From Gallibacterium salpingitidis (GTDB lineage: Bacteria; Pseudomonadota; Gammaproteobacteria; Enterobacterales; Pasteurellaceae), in the NCBI RefSeq assembly GCF_001678495.1, contig NZ_JTJL01000016.1, positions 1 to 64,000 of the forward strand: a stretch of DNA of 64,000 nucleotides, read 5' to 3'. A model generated the notes under the pieces. It did not search any database and was not told the origin of the DNA. It was given only the letters and a program-made list of their open reading frames with translations. Shown here in pieces: positions 8,791 through 18,853 of this stretch. Position numbers and translations under genes: made by a program. The first letter of the stretch is position 1; every line of letters begins with the position of its first letter.

Positions 8791-9789
8791 ATGAGCGGAA
8801 TACAGATTTATACCAGTCAAGATGGACAAGTTTCCTTACAAGTTTCTTTTGAACAAGAAACGGTGTGGTTATCGCAGTCTCAAATGGCAGAACTGTTTGG
8901 GAAAAATGTGCGTACTATTAATGATCATATTGAGAATGTTTTTAAAGAGAAAGAGCTTGAGCAAAATTCAACTATCCGGAATTTCCGGATAGTTAGAAAA
9001 GAGGGTAATCGTCAGGTTAGTAGAAATATTGAACATTATAACCTTGACGTCATTATTTCTGTTGGCTACCGAGTAAAATCTCAACGAGGTGTGCAATTCC
9101 GTCAATGGGCGACAAAAACCTTAAAACAACATTTAATTGATGGTTATACGTTAAATGAAAAACGGCTACAAGAACGAGGTATTGATTATCAGCAAACTGT
9201 TGAACTTCTTAGTCGTACTTTGTTAAATCAACAATTGCTTAATACTGAAGGTGAAGCTGTGATTCAGGTAGTGCAGGATTATGCTAAGAGTTGGAGCCTG
9301 TTACAAGCCTATGATGAACAAAGCTTAAAGGAAAATACTGCAAAACAACATCATATGATTGCATTGCTATATGATGAAGTATTGAAAGCCATTTCTGCAT
9401 TAAAGCAAGAACTGATCGCTAAAGGTGAGGCTACGGAGTTGTTTGCACAAGTTCGTGGTGATGGTTTAGCATCAGCAATTGCAACTATAGAACAAGGATT
9501 TGGTGATACATTGTTCTATCCTAATGTTGCTAGTCGAGCTGCTCATTTATTGTATTTTGTAATTAAGAATCATCCGTTAGCAGATGGTAATAAAAGAACA
9601 GGGTCATTTCTATTTTTATGGTATTTGCGGTTAAATCAACATTTGTTAGCAAAACCAGTATCACAGCTAATTAATGATAATACGCTTGTTGCATTAGCAT
9701 TATTGGTGGCAGAAAGTCTGCCGGAACAAAAAGAGTTAATGATTCGATTAATCGAACATTTTATCGTGTTAAAAGAAAACAAATTATAG
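8791..9789 (+). CDS. RhuM-type protein with C-terminal Fic/Doc domain
   Basis: 332 residues from the ATG at 8791 (a TTG at 8782 also lies in frame; the SD is weak either way). N-terminal half is the virulence-RhuM domain (VWLSQSQMAELFGKNVRTIN, YNLDVIISVGYRVKSQRG, FRQWATKTL), which looks like a DNA- or effector-type winged-helix module. C-terminal half has the Fic/Doc motif HPLADGNKRTG at 261-271 with the catalytic His and the phosphate-binding GNKR. Fic proteins transfer AMP or, in Doc, phosphate to target proteins. The GNKRTG form resembles Doc. I see no separate antitoxin gene and no clear (S/T)xxxE(G/N) inhibitory motif. It lies between ilvM and ilvD with 19- and 12-bp gaps, so it is probably cotranscribed with amino-acid synthesis genes. 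The target is unknown. Confidence 0.85.
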   Translation: MSGIQIYTSQDGQVSLQVSFEQETVWLSQSQMAELFGKNVRTINDHIENVFKEKELEQNSTIRNFRIVRKEGNRQVSRNIEHYNLDVIISVGYRVKSQRGVQFRQWATKTLKQHLIDGYTLNEKRLQERGIDYQQTVELLSRTLLNQQLLNTEGEAVIQVVQDYAKSWSLLQAYDEQSLKENTAKQHHMIALLYDEVLKAISALKQELIAKGEATELFAQVRGDGLASAIATIEQGFGDTLFYPNVASRAAHLLYFVIKNHPLADGNKRTGSFLFLWYLRLNQHLLAKPVSQLINDNTLVALALLVAESLPEQKELMIRLIEHFIVLKENKL

Positions 9790-9801
9790 ATTGGAGAGAT
9801 T

Positions 9802-11637
9802 ATGCCTAAATTACGTTCAGCGACCAGTACTCAAGGCCGCAATATGGCTGGCGCGCGAGCCTTATGGCGTGCCACAGGAGTAAAAGACAGCGATTTTGGA
9901 AAACCAATTATTGCAGTGGTTAACTCATTTACACAATTTGTACCAGGGCATGTACACCTGAAAGATTTAGGACAATTAGTCGCGAAACAAATTGAAGCAT
10001 CAGGTGGTATTGCGAAAGAATTCAATACTATTGCCGTAGATGATGGGATTGCTATGGGACATGGTGGAATGCTTTATTCCTTACCATCACGTGAATTAAT
10101 TGCTGATTCTGTAGAATATATGGTGAATGCGCATTGTGCTGATGCGATGGTCTGTATTTCTAACTGCGATAAGATCACTCCGGGAATGTTGATGGCGGCA
10201 TTACGTCTTAATATTCCAACAATCTTTGTTTCTGGTGGCCCAATGGAAGCCGGAAAAACCAAACTTTCTGATCAATTAATTCGTTTAGATTTAGTGGATG
10301 CTATGATCCAAGGAGCAAATCCAGACGTTTCAGATCATGATAGTGAAATTATTGAGCGTTCAGCTTGCCCAACTTGCGGTTCTTGTTCAGGAATGTTTAC
10401 CGCTAACTCAATGAACTGCTTAACAGAAGCATTAGGTTTAAGTTTACCGGGTAATGGTTCTTGTTTGGCAACTCACGCTGATCGTAAACAATTGTTCTTA
10501 CAAGCAGGTTCACAAATTATGGAACTCTGCCGCCGTTATTATGAACAAGATGATGCTTCTGTATTACCTCGTTCAATTGCGACTAAAGATGCCTTTAACA
10601 ATGCAATGAGTTTAGATATTGCAATGGGTGGTTCAACTAATACCGTATTGCATTTATTAGCGGCGGCGCAAGAAGCGGAAGTTGATTTCACAATGGCGGA
10701 TATTGATCGTCTATCTCGTGTTGTTCCTTGCTTATGTAAAGTGGCGCCAAATACTAATAAATACCATATGGAAGATGTGCATCGTGCTGGTGGTGTAATG
10801 GGAATTTTAGGTGAACTAGATCGAGCACATTTATTGAATAATCAAACACATACCGTATTAGGTTTAACGTTAGAACAACAATTAAACCAATATGATGTAA
10901 AACGTGATGTTAGTGATGCGGTGAAGACATTCTATCGTGCAGGTCCGGCAGGGATTCGTACTACCGAAGCCTTTTCACAAGATTGCCGCTGGGATAGTTT
11001 AGATGATGATCGCCAACAAGGTTGTATTCGTGATAAAGCGCATGCGTATAGCCAAGATGGTGGTTTAGCGATGTTAAGCGGAAACTTAGCGGAAAATGGC
11101 TGTATCGTGAAAACTGCTGGAGTGGATGAAAGCATCTTAACTTTCAAAGGCCCAGCAAAAGTATATGAAAGCCAAGAAGCTGCAGTAGAAGCGATTTTAG
11201 GCGGTAAAGTGGTTGCTGGCGATGTTGTAGTGATCCGTTATGAAGGTCCAAAAGGCGGGCCAGGTATGCAAGAAATGCTTTACCCAACAAGTTATCTAAA
11301 ATCAATGGGGCTAGGTAAGGCGTGTGCATTATTAACTGATGGTCGTTTCTCAGGTGGTACTTCTGGCTTATCAATTGGTCACGTTTCTCCAGAAGCGGCT
11401 AACGGCGGTACGATTGGTTTAGTCGAAGATGGTGATTTAATTTCGATTAATATTCCACAACGTAAGATTGAGTTATTAGTCGATGAAGCAGAATTAAGTA
11501 AACGTCGTGCGGAAAAAGATCAATATGGTTGGAAACCAAAAGATCGCCAACGTCATGTTTCCTATGCACTAAAAGCTTACGCTTCTTTAGCAACCAGTGC
11601 AGATAAAGGTGCGGTACGTGACCGTAGCAAACTATAA
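9802..11637 (+). CDS. ilvD: Dihydroxy-acid dehydratase
   Basis: Dehydrates 2,3-dihydroxy-isovalerate and -3-methylvalerate to the 2-oxo acids of the valine and isoleucine pathways. 611 residues (E. coli 616). Fe-S cluster cysteines are visible in [12 protein letters not shown] (C118, C122) and [13 protein letters not shown] (C189, C192, C195), with the Mg-binding [13 protein letters not shown] and the C-terminal [13 protein letters not shown] signature. The ATG at 9802 is preceded by GGAGAG. Part of the ilv operon, with ilvA 11 bp downstream. Confidence 0.96.
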   Translation: MPKLRSATSTQGRNMAGARALWRATGVKDSDFGKPIIAVVNSFTQFVPGHVHLKDLGQLVAKQIEASGGIAKEFNTIAVDDGIAMGHGGMLYSLPSRELIADSVEYMVNAHCADAMVCISNCDKITPGMLMAALRLNIPTIFVSGGPMEAGKTKLSDQLIRLDLVDAMIQGANPDVSDHDSEIIERSACPTCGSCSGMFTANSMNCLTEALGLSLPGNGSCLATHADRKQLFLQAGSQIMELCRRYYEQDDASVLPRSIATKDAFNNAMSLDIAMGGSTNTVLHLLAAAQEAEVDFTMADIDRLSRVVPCLCKVAPNTNKYHMEDVHRAGGVMGILGELDRAHLLNNQTHTVLGLTLEQQLNQYDVKRDVSDAVKTFYRAGPAGIRTTEAFSQDCRWDSLDDDRQQGCIRDKAHAYSQDGGLAMLSGNLAENGCIVKTAGVDESILTFKGPAKVYESQEAAVEAILGGKVVAGDVVVIRYEGPKGGPGMQEMLYPTSYLKSMGLGKACALLTDGRFSGGTSGLSIGHVSPEAANGGTIGLVEDGDLISINIPQRKIELLVDEAELSKRRAEKDQYGWKPKDRQRHVSYALKAYASLATSADKGAVRDRSKL

Positions 11638-11648
11638 GCGGTACTGAT

Positions 11649-13199
11649 ATGGATATGCAAACATTATTGGCAGCAGCGCAGCCAAGCGGAACTGAATATT
11701 TAAAAGCTATTGTTAAATTAGGTTCAAAGGTGTATGAAGCAGCGCAGGTAACGCCGTTGCAAAAAATGGAAAAACTGTCAAATCGCTTAGATAATCAAAT
11801 CTTTATTAAGCGTGAAGATCGTCAGCCTGTACATAGTTTTAAATTGCGTGGTGCTTATGCAATGTTATCCACATTAACCGCCGAACAGAAAGCAGCAGGC
11901 GTAATTGCTGCTTCTGCTGGCAACCATGCGCAAGGTGTAGCTTTATCAGCAAAATTATTAGGTTTAAAAGCGTTAATTGTGATGCCGCAAAATACACCAA
12001 GTATTAAAGTGGATTCAGTACGAGGTTTTGGTGGAGAAGTATTGCTCTATGGAGCGAACTTTGATGAAGCGAAAGCAAAAGCAATAGAGCTTTCGCAAAG
12101 CAAAAAAATGACGTTTATTCCGCCATTTGATCATCCGTTAGTAATTGCCGGACAAGGCACATTAGCAATGGAAATGCTACAACAAAATTCTGATATTGAT
12201 CGAATTTTTGTGCCTGTCGGCGGCGGCGGTATGGCGGCAGGCGTTGCCGTATTGATTAAGCAAATGATGCCGGAAATTAAAGTAATTGGGGTGGAGTCCA
12301 AAGATTCTGCTTGTTTATATGCGGCATTACAAGCGAAGAAACCTGTTGATTTAGAGCGTGTAGGCTTATTTGCTGATGGGGTAGCGGTAAAACGCATTGG
12401 TGATGAAACTTTCCGTTTATGCCAACAATATCTTGATGATGTTGTGTTAGTAGATAGTGATGAAGTTTGTGCGGCAATGAAGGATCTATTTGAAGATGTC
12501 CGCGCAATTGCTGAACCTTCAGGTGCTTTATCGTTAGCAGGATTAAAGAAATATGCTCGTCAGCATCAAATTAAAGGTGAAAATCTGGCAGCGATTTTGT
12601 CTGGTGCAAACTTGAATTTCCATACTCTGCGTTACGTTTCCGAACGTTGTGAAATTGGGGAAAATCGAGAAGCTTTATTAGCGGTAACGATTCCTGAACA
12701 AAAAGGAAGTTTTTTAACTTTCTGTCATTTATTGGGTAATCGAGCGGTGACAGAATTTAATTATCGTTATGCCGATGAGCAGAAAGCCTGTATTTTTGTT
12801 GGGGTGCGTACCATTAATGAAGCGGAAAAAGCGGAAATCATTAATGATTTAAGCCAAGCTGGTTTTTATGTCGAAGATATGACAGATGATGATGTCGCAA
12901 AAACTCATATTCGTTATATGATCGGCGGACGTCCAAATAGCGATAAATTAGAACGTCTGTATAGCTTTGAATTCCCAGAGCAAAAAGGCGCTTTGTTAAA
13001 ATTCCTGGAAACATTAGGAACGCATTGGAATATTTCATTATTCCATTATCGTGCACATGGCGCTGACTATGGCAATATTTTGGCTGGCTTCCAATTTGAA
13101 AAGGATGATTTGGATGACTTCAAACAACACCTTAGTAAGTTAGGGTATGTTTGCCAAGATGTTACTGATAGTAAGGCGTATCGTTATTTCTTAAGTTAA
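11649..13199 (+). CDS. ilvA: Threonine deaminase, biosynthetic
   Basis: Makes 2-oxobutyrate from threonine, the entry to isoleucine. 516 residues (E. coli 514). The PLP lysine is Lys65 in HSFKLRGAY, the phosphate-binding loop is VGGGGMAAG, and two ACT-like regulatory domains follow (about 325-420 and 425-516), which in this family bind isoleucine and valine. The SD is poor; a second ATG lies 6 bases on. Last gene of the operon, followed directly by a terminator. Confidence 0.95.
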   Translation: MDMQTLLAAAQPSGTEYLKAIVKLGSKVYEAAQVTPLQKMEKLSNRLDNQIFIKREDRQPVHSFKLRGAYAMLSTLTAEQKAAGVIAASAGNHAQGVALSAKLLGLKALIVMPQNTPSIKVDSVRGFGGEVLLYGANFDEAKAKAIELSQSKKMTFIPPFDHPLVIAGQGTLAMEMLQQNSDIDRIFVPVGGGGMAAGVAVLIKQMMPEIKVIGVESKDSACLYAALQAKKPVDLERVGLFADGVAVKRIGDETFRLCQQYLDDVVLVDSDEVCAAMKDLFEDVRAIAEPSGALSLAGLKKYARQHQIKGENLAAILSGANLNFHTLRYVSERCEIGENREALLAVTIPEQKGSFLTFCHLLGNRAVTEFNYRYADEQKACIFVGVRTINEAEKAEIINDLSQAGFYVEDMTDDDVAKTHIRYMIGGRPNSDKLERLYSFEFPEQKGALLKFLETLGTHWNISLFHYRAHGADYGNILAGFQFEKDDLDDFKQHLSKLGYVCQDVTDSKAYRYFLS

Positions 13200-13205
13200 A
13201 AACTA

Positions 13206-13224
13206 AGCCCCTCAACGAGGGGCT
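13206..13224. terminator. Bidirectional terminator between ilvA and trpS
   Basis: Perfect 8-bp stem AGCCCCTC / GAGGGGCT with a 3-base loop in the gap between convergent genes. T-rich sequence follows on the plus side, and a T5 tract follows in the minus direction. Confidence 0.85.
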
Positions 13225-13236
13225 ATTTATTTGATT

Positions 13237-14238
13237 TTATAGTACAAAACCCACTGCTTTATAGACTTGTTCTAAAGTTTCTTTCGCTTTGGCTTTCGCT
13301 TTTTCTGCACCTTCACGCAAAATCTGATTAAGCAGTTCTTCATTATTACGGAAATGATAGTAGCGTTCTTGTAATTGAGTAAGCATTGCTGAAACTTCAT
13401 CAGCTACAGCGCCTTTTAAGTGGCCATACATTTTACCTTCAAATTCTGCTTCTAATTCTGGAATTGGTTTGTCCGTAATTGCCGATAAGATGCTTAATAG
13501 ATTTGATACGCCTGGTTTATTCTCGATATCAAATTTAATACGAGGTGGCTCTTCAGAATCGGTCATTGCACGTTTAATTTTCTTCGCTACTGCTTTTGGA
13601 TCTTCTAACAAACCAATCACGTTGTTACGGTTGTCATCAGATTTTGACATTTTCTTAGTTGGGTCAAGAAGTGACATAACACGTGCACCAGCTTTAGGAA
13701 TAAACACTTCTGGGATAGTGAAGATATCGCCATAAAGTGCATTAAAACGTTGGGCAATATCACGCGTGATTTCGAGGTGTTGTTTTTGGTCATCACCAAC
13801 TGGTACTTGTTTGGCTTGATATAACAAAATATCGGCAGCCATTAATACAGGATAAGTAAACAAGCCAACGCTGACATTGCCTTCATAACGTGCGGATTTA
13901 TCTTTAAATTGCGTCATACGACCCATTTCACCGAAATAGGTGTAACAATTTAATACCCACGCTAATTGCGCATGCTCAGGAACATGTGATTGTACAAAAA
14001 TCGTACTTTTCTTTGGATCAATACCACAAGCGAGATAAAGCGCTAACACGTCGAGTGTTGCCTTGCGTAAAGCTTCTGGATCTTGACGAACGGTGATGGC
14101 GTGTAAATCTACCACACAGAATAGACATTCGTAGTCATCTTGCATTTTTACCCATTGGCGTAATGCACCGAGATAGTTACCAATAGTCAATTCGCCAGAA
14201 GGCTGAACACCACTAAATACAATAGGTTTTTTACTCAT
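13237..14238 (-). CDS. trpS: Tryptophanyl-tRNA synthetase
   Basis: Class I aminoacyl-tRNA synthetase, 333 residues, the usual length. The HIGH-equivalent is [12 protein letters not shown] near residue 18, KMSKS is seen in KKMSKSDDN near residue 195, and GDDQKQHLE is the conserved tryptophanyl signature. Third gene of an rpe-gph-trpS cluster, as in E. coli and Haemophilus, with an 18-bp gap after gph. Confidence 0.96.
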   Translation of the reverse strand: MSKKPIVFSGVQPSGELTIGNYLGALRQWVKMQDDYECLFCVVDLHAITVRQDPEALRKATLDVLALYLACGIDPKKSTIFVQSHVPEHAQLAWVLNCYTYFGEMGRMTQFKDKSARYEGNVSVGLFTYPVLMAADILLYQAKQVPVGDDQKQHLEITRDIAQRFNALYGDIFTIPEVFIPKAGARVMSLLDPTKKMSKSDDNRNNVIGLLEDPKAVAKKIKRAMTDSEEPPRIKFDIENKPGVSNLLSILSAITDKPIPELEAEFEGKMYGHLKGAVADEVSAMLTQLQERYYHFRNNEELLNQILREGAEKAKAKAKETLEQVYKAVGFVL

Positions 14239-14256
14239 TTTCTTTCCTTAATTCGA

Positions 14257-14916
14257 TTACACAATGGTTAAAATGTTTGCAAAATCACTGAATACCCAAT
14301 CAGGATTTGATTCCGCAATTGGAATATTATAGTTATAGCCGTAAGTTAAACCCACTACTGCACAACCGGCAGCGCGAGCAGCTAAAATATCATTTTTAGA
14401 ATCGCCAACAAATAATAATTCTTTCGGTAAAATACCGAATTTGCCACAAAGGTAGTAGAGTGGCGCTGGATGTGGCTTGATCGCTGGTAAAGATTGTCCG
14501 CCGAGCGTTTCCGCAAATAAATGATCAATGCCAAAGGCTTTAAGCACCGGCACAACATGTTGTGTTGGTTTATTGGTGACGATAGCAAGTAAGAAACCTT
14601 GTTCTTTAAGGCTGATTAAAGTTTCTTTCACTTGTGGATACAACACGCTTTTATTACAAATGTTCTCACCGTAATGCACATTAAAGCGAGCTTTCATCTG
14701 TTGTAAAGTGGTTTGATCTGGTGTTGCACCTGCCCATTCTAAGGCACGAGCTAATAGAATATCGGCACCGTTACCAATCCAAGTTAATACGTTATCTTCG
14801 CTAGGACGAGGTAGATTGAATTCTTGAAAGGTATTGCCAACGGCTAACGTCAAATCTGGTAGACTATTTACGATCGTTCCATCCAGATCAAAACCAATGG
14901 CTTTAAATTGACTCAT
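14257..14916 (-). CDS. gph: Phosphoglycolate phosphatase
   Basis: HAD-IA hydrolase that removes phosphate from 2-phosphoglycolate, a product of oxidative DNA end damage. 219 residues. Motif I DLDGTIVNS, motif II IVTNKP, and motif III/IV VGDSKNDILAARAAG are all present. The place between rpe and trpS supports Gph over other HAD phosphatases. Confidence 0.9.
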   Translation of the reverse strand: MSQFKAIGFDLDGTIVNSLPDLTLAVGNTFQEFNLPRPSEDNVLTWIGNGADILLARALEWAGATPDQTTLQQMKARFNVHYGENICNKSVLYPQVKETLISLKEQGFLLAIVTNKPTQHVVPVLKAFGIDHLFAETLGGQSLPAIKPHPAPLYYLCGKFGILPKELLFVGDSKNDILAARAAGCAVVGLTYGYNYNIPIAESNPDWVFSDFANILTIV

Positions 14917-14938
14917 ATAATTTCCTTATTTTTTATTG

Positions 14939-15613
14939 TTATAGATTGGCGCTCGCAAGTTGTTGGCGCATCGCACTAATGACTTGCTGATAATCTGGCT
15001 TACCAAAAATAGCAGAACCAGCAACGAACATATCGGCACCAGCACGTGCGATTTCAGCGATATTATCAATTTTGACACCGCCATCGACCTCAAGACGAAT
15101 ATCTCGACCACTTGCTTTAATACGTTCGCGAGCTTGTTGTAATTTGACTAAAGCAGAAGGTAAGAATGATTGTCCACCAAAACCTGGATTTACCGACATA
15201 ATCAAAATAATATCAATTTTATCCATAACATAATCAAGATAGCTTAATGGTGTGGCAGGATTAAAAACCAAACCAGCTTGACAGCCGCAATCACGAATTA
15301 GTTGTAAAGAGCGATCAATATGCTCGCTTGCTTCAGGGTGGAAAGTAATAAAAGTTGCACCCGCTTTCGCAAAATCAGGAATAAGACGATCAACAGGTTT
15401 TACCATTAAATGTACATCTATCGGAGCGGTAATGCCGTCATCACGTAGTGCTTGGCAAATAGCAGGACCAAAGGTAAGGTTGGGTACATAATGATTATCC
15501 ATTACATCAAAATGGATCACGTCAGCACCAGCGGCTAGCACATTTTTCACGTCATCACCTAAATGAGCTAAATTAGCAGAAAGAATAGATGGTGCAATTA
15601 AATAAGGTTTCAT
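14939..15613 (-). CDS. rpe: Ribulose-phosphate 3-epimerase
   Basis: Pentose-phosphate pathway TIM-barrel enzyme, 224 residues. Signatures: [28 protein letters not shown] (metal His and catalytic Asp), [11 protein letters not shown]-like region (here [13 protein letters not shown]), LEVDGGVK with the second catalytic Asp, and AGSAIFG. Head of the rpe-gph-trpS cluster. Confidence 0.96.
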   Translation of the reverse strand: MKPYLIAPSILSANLAHLGDDVKNVLAAGADVIHFDVMDNHYVPNLTFGPAICQALRDDGITAPIDVHLMVKPVDRLIPDFAKAGATFITFHPEASEHIDRSLQLIRDCGCQAGLVFNPATPLSYLDYVMDKIDIILIMSVNPGFGGQSFLPSALVKLQQARERIKASGRDIRLEVDGGVKIDNIAEIARAGADMFVAGSAIFGKPDYQQVISAMRQQLASANL

Positions 15614-15712
15614 GGTAAGCCTCTTCTGTTGAAGTCAAACAAGTTCCGATAGTGTACTACTTAATCAGATCAATTTTAAGGTTTAGTTGTAAAGAAGGTA
15701 TGTCATTGAAAT

Positions 15713-15744
15713 AAAAAAAAGCATGGGGGAGAGTACCCATGCTT
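15713..15744 (-). terminator. Terminator downstream of nanM
   Basis: Stem AAGCATGGG / CCCATGCTT (15719-15727 with 15736-15744), 8-base loop. In the minus direction an eight-base T run follows (A8 at 15713-15720 on the plus strand, partly in the stem). Confidence 0.85.
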
Positions 15745-15774
15745 AAAAAATGTTTTCAAGAGGAACGGATTTAA

Positions 15775-16917
15775 TTATTCAACAGTAAGTTTTTTGCCAT
15801 CAAAGCTAAGTTCTCTCACTGCTGTTAATGGTTTACCGCCATCAGTTTCCCCACCGATTAATAAAATCTTATTGTCATAAGAAACGGTCACACCATAGCC
15901 TGAACCATAAGGTAATTTACCGATTTGTTTCCATTTACCTTTATCTAAGCTAAATACTTCTGCAGGATAAGCTTTTTTGAGTCCTTGGTGAGCAAAGAGT
16001 TTGCCTTCTTTAAATTGTTTAGTTGAACCAGGGAAGTTTGCACCACCAGTTACCACTAAATAGCCATTACTATAACCAGCATAAGCGCCAGCTAAACCTT
16101 CTTGTACAACACCTTTTGCTGGATCTGGTAAGTTAGGAAGTTTTTTCCAATCTACGGTACCGAATTTATTGAATTTACCTTGGCTTGCTTCCGCAGTTCT
16201 CAATCCTGGTTTGATTTCACCATTAATTACAGTAATGACATCACCTTTGACAGTTACCGCTGCGCCAGCACGACCAGAGAATGGTAATTGTCCTTCGTTA
16301 CGCCATTTATTAGTAGATGGTTGATAGCTGAAGAAAGTGGTATTAAAGAAGTAATCTTGTGGACGTTGATTGAAGTAAGCACCCATTACTGCTTCTTGTT
16401 TTGCTTTATCTGTACCAGCAGCAGTATAGTCTTGGAAGTAACCATTGAAGATAGATAAGTTAGAACCACCAACGATAAATACTTTATCACCATAATTTAC
16501 GCCGGTTGCACCGACAAGTCCTAATGGAGAACGAGTTGGTAATTTAGTCCAAGTATTGTTTTGTGGATCATAGCTATAAGCATCATTAACTAATTGTAAT
16601 TCGCCTTTTTCGTTCTTTTGTAAACCACCAAAGACATAGAGTTTGCCTTCAACTGCAGTTACCACTGGTTGAGCACGATCGCCGCCAGGGAATGCCGCAA
16701 TTTCTTTCCAGCCATCTTTCGCAGATTTTAAATTAAGTGCATAGAATTTATCTGCACCAGAACCTAAACCAACATATACGGTATCACCAATTAATGCACC
16801 GCCGCCGCTTTTAATACCAACAGGAAGATCTGGATATTGGCCTGCTTGAGCTGCGAAAGCTGCCACAGAAAGTCCAGCAACGATCATAGAATGGAGAATA
16901 GTTTTTTGTAATTTCAT
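15775..16917 (-). CDS. nanM: N-acetylneuraminate epimerase (sialic acid mutarotase)
   Basis: Periplasmic enzyme that speeds conversion of alpha- to beta-N-acetylneuraminate, helping uptake of host sialic acid. 380 residues from the ATG at 16917 (SD GAGGGTGAT); the frame is open further upstream, but a signal peptide [25 protein letters not shown] fragment starts here, with cleavage after AQA. The body is a six-bladed Kelch-type propeller with repeated units such as [18 protein letters not shown] and KILLIGGET. No other nan genes are in the window, so transport and catabolism must be encoded elsewhere if present. It has its own terminator and is separated from glmU by another one. Confidence 0.9.
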   Translation of the reverse strand: MKLQKTILHSMIVAGLSVAAFAAQAGQYPDLPVGIKSGGGALIGDTVYVGLGSGADKFYALNLKSAKDGWKEIAAFPGGDRAQPVVTAVEGKLYVFGGLQKNEKGELQLVNDAYSYDPQNNTWTKLPTRSPLGLVGATGVNYGDKVFIVGGSNLSIFNGYFQDYTAAGTDKAKQEAVMGAYFNQRPQDYFFNTTFFSYQPSTNKWRNEGQLPFSGRAGAAVTVKGDVITVINGEIKPGLRTAEASQGKFNKFGTVDWKKLPNLPDPAKGVVQEGLAGAYAGYSNGYLVVTGGANFPGSTKQFKEGKLFAHQGLKKAYPAEVFSLDKGKWKQIGKLPYGSGYGVTVSYDNKILLIGGETDGGKPLTAVRELSFDGKKLTVE

Positions 16918-17070
16918 AGTATCACCCTCAGAGTTTGTGAAAAGACCATTCCTTGATACCGCATTTGAATGGATTAAATGATGAGCTAATGATAAGTCCA
17001 CTCCATTATATTTGTAAATATGGAGGATAATTTTAATTTCAGAAGTTTGGACGAGATCACAAAAATAAAA

Positions 17071-17098
17071 AAATGCAGCCTTATTAAGCTGCATTTTT
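17071..17098 (-). terminator. Terminator downstream of glmU
   Basis: Stem AAATGCAGC / GCTGCATTT with an 8-base loop, A/T tracts on both sides. It follows the glmU stop in the minus direction and separates it from nanM, whose promoter would then lie at about 16918-17070. Confidence 0.85.
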
Positions 17099-17117
17099 GT
17101 TGAAAAATTAAGCTAAC

Positions 17118-18503
17118 TTAACCTTTTTTCTTTGTTGGTCGTTGCCAGCCTTGAATATGTTTTTGTGGAACGCGAGTGATCACCAATTCGTTTTCGCCAA
17201 CATCTCGAGTGATCGTTGAACCAGCGCCGATAGTTGCACCATCTGCTACTGAAACCGGCGCCACCAATTGAACATCCGAACCAACAAACACATTATCGCC
17301 AATAGTGGTTTGGAATTTATTAGCACCGTCATAGTTACAGGTGATGACGCCAGCGCCGATATTACACTCTTTACCAATCACACTGTCGCCAATATAGGTA
17401 AGGTGATTGACTTTCGACCCGACTCCAACAATGGCTTTTTTGATTTCCACAAAGTTACCAACGTGGGTATTTTCAGCAAGTTTTGCTCCTGGGCGTAAAC
17501 GTGAGAACGGGCCTACTTGTGCGCCATTACCAATGATGGCATCTTCAAATACAGAGTAAGGTTTAATTTCAACATCATCACCGATTTCGACATTTTTAAG
17601 TACGCAACCAGCACCAATTTTTACACGATTACCGAGTTTCACATCCCCTTCAATCACCACATTAATGTCGATTTCGATATCTTTACCATGAGTTAAGGTA
17701 CCACGCAGATCGAAGCGGTTAGGATCAAATAGCGTAACACCTTCCAACATTAAACGTTCCGCATTTTTTTGTTGATAGTAACGTTCTAAGCGAGCAAGTT
17801 GTAAGCGGTTATTGACGCCTTCTACTTCCATTGGATCTTGCGGATGAACGGCTACTACTTGGCGACCATCTTGATATGCCATCGCAATGACATCAGTGAT
17901 GTAATACTCTTTTTGTGCATTATTATTGGTTAATTGTGATAACCATTTTTTAAGATTTTTACCATCACAAGCTAATAGACCAGTATTAATCTCTTGGATT
18001 TTCAATTGTTCTGGAGAAGCATCTTTTTGTTCAACAATACCAATAATATTGCCATCTGGTTGGTTATGCTCACGTAAGATACGACCGTAACCCGTTGGAT
18101 TGTCTAATTTTACGGTTAATAAAGCGATACCATTTTCTGGTTTGGCTGCTAACAGTTGTTGAATGGTAGCAGCAGAAATCAACGGCCCATCGCCATATAA
18201 CATCACAATGGTTTCATCATCAGCAAAATAAGGCGCAGCTTGTTGCATTGCGTGTCCTGTACCTAATTGTTCTGCCTGTAATACCCAATTTACTTTTTCG
18301 TTCGCTAGACGTTGTTGTAATAAGTCTGCGCCATGTCCATACACGAGATGGATGTGTTTTGCACCTAATTGTGAAACAGTGTCGATAACGTGTTTTACCA
18401 TTGGTTTGCCTGCGATTGGATGCAACACTTTTGGTAAATCTGAATACATACGAGTACCTTTACCCGCAGCCAAAATAACGACACTAAATGGAGATACGTT
18501 CAT
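17118..18503 (-). CDS. glmU: Bifunctional GlmU, UDP-GlcNAc synthesis
   Basis: Acetylates glucosamine-1-phosphate and couples it to UTP, giving UDP-N-acetylglucosamine for peptidoglycan and LPS. 461 residues (E. coli 456). N-terminal uridyltransferase with [19 protein letters not shown], and a C-terminal left-handed beta-helix of hexapeptide repeats (about 250-440) with the acetyltransferase His region [11 protein letters not shown] and [10 protein letters not shown]. Just downstream of an SMR pump gene (15-bp gap). Confidence 0.96.
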   Translation of the reverse strand: MNVSPFSVVILAAGKGTRMYSDLPKVLHPIAGKPMVKHVIDTVSQLGAKHIHLVYGHGADLLQQRLANEKVNWVLQAEQLGTGHAMQQAAPYFADDETIVMLYGDGPLISAATIQQLLAAKPENGIALLTVKLDNPTGYGRILREHNQPDGNIIGIVEQKDASPEQLKIQEINTGLLACDGKNLKKWLSQLTNNNAQKEYYITDVIAMAYQDGRQVVAVHPQDPMEVEGVNNRLQLARLERYYQQKNAERLMLEGVTLFDPNRFDLRGTLTHGKDIEIDINVVIEGDVKLGNRVKIGAGCVLKNVEIGDDVEIKPYSVFEDAIIGNGAQVGPFSRLRPGAKLAENTHVGNFVEIKKAIVGVGSKVNHLTYIGDSVIGKECNIGAGVITCNYDGANKFQTTIGDNVFVGSDVQLVAPVSVADGATIGAGSTITRDVGENELVITRVPQKHIQGWQRPTKKKG

Positions 18504-18518
18504 AAATTCCTCTATGCG

Positions 18519-18851
18519 TTAATGTCCCGCTGTTTGCGAGAATAAATTAATAATTAAGACACCGATCAAGATAAACACAATACCAATGATCGCTGCGAAA
18601 TCTAAATATTGTTTAAATAAAAAGCGTCCAATTAAAGCGATAAATAGAATACCAACACCTGACCAAACGGCATAGGCAATACCGATTGGAATGGATTGGA
18701 CAATTTTTGAAAGTAGAAAGAAACTGGCTACATAACAGCCTAAAGTAATCAATGTATAGAGAGGTTGTGTAAAACCATTGCTATAACGTAAGCTGGTAGT
18801 ACCAATGACTTCAAATACTATCGCCATTAAAAGCAATAACCACATCATCAT
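18519..18851 (-). CDS. Small multidrug resistance (EmrE-type) transporter
   Basis: 110-residue inner-membrane protein with four transmembrane helices. The essential membrane Glu is in the first helix (AIVFEVIGTTSLRYS, about residue 14), and GIAYAVWSGVG in the third helix is the SMR signature. Close in pattern to EmrE and its EbrAB/Gdx relatives. Whether it exports cations such as quaternary ammonium compounds or guanidinium cannot be told. Starts 2 bp after the srmB stop, with AGGA within the srmB end, so it is translated from the same message. Three ATGs in a row leave the exact start open. Confidence 0.88.
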   Translation of the reverse strand: MMMWLLLLMAIVFEVIGTTSLRYSNGFTQPLYTLITLGCYVASFFLLSKIVQSIPIGIAYAVWSGVGILFIALIGRFLFKQYLDFAAIIGIVFILIGVLIINLFSQTAGH

Positions 18852-18853
18852 TT

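Noticed and set aside
12131-12507. Minus-strand frames inside ilvA
   Set aside because: Fully inside a well conserved gene, with no SD or family signature.
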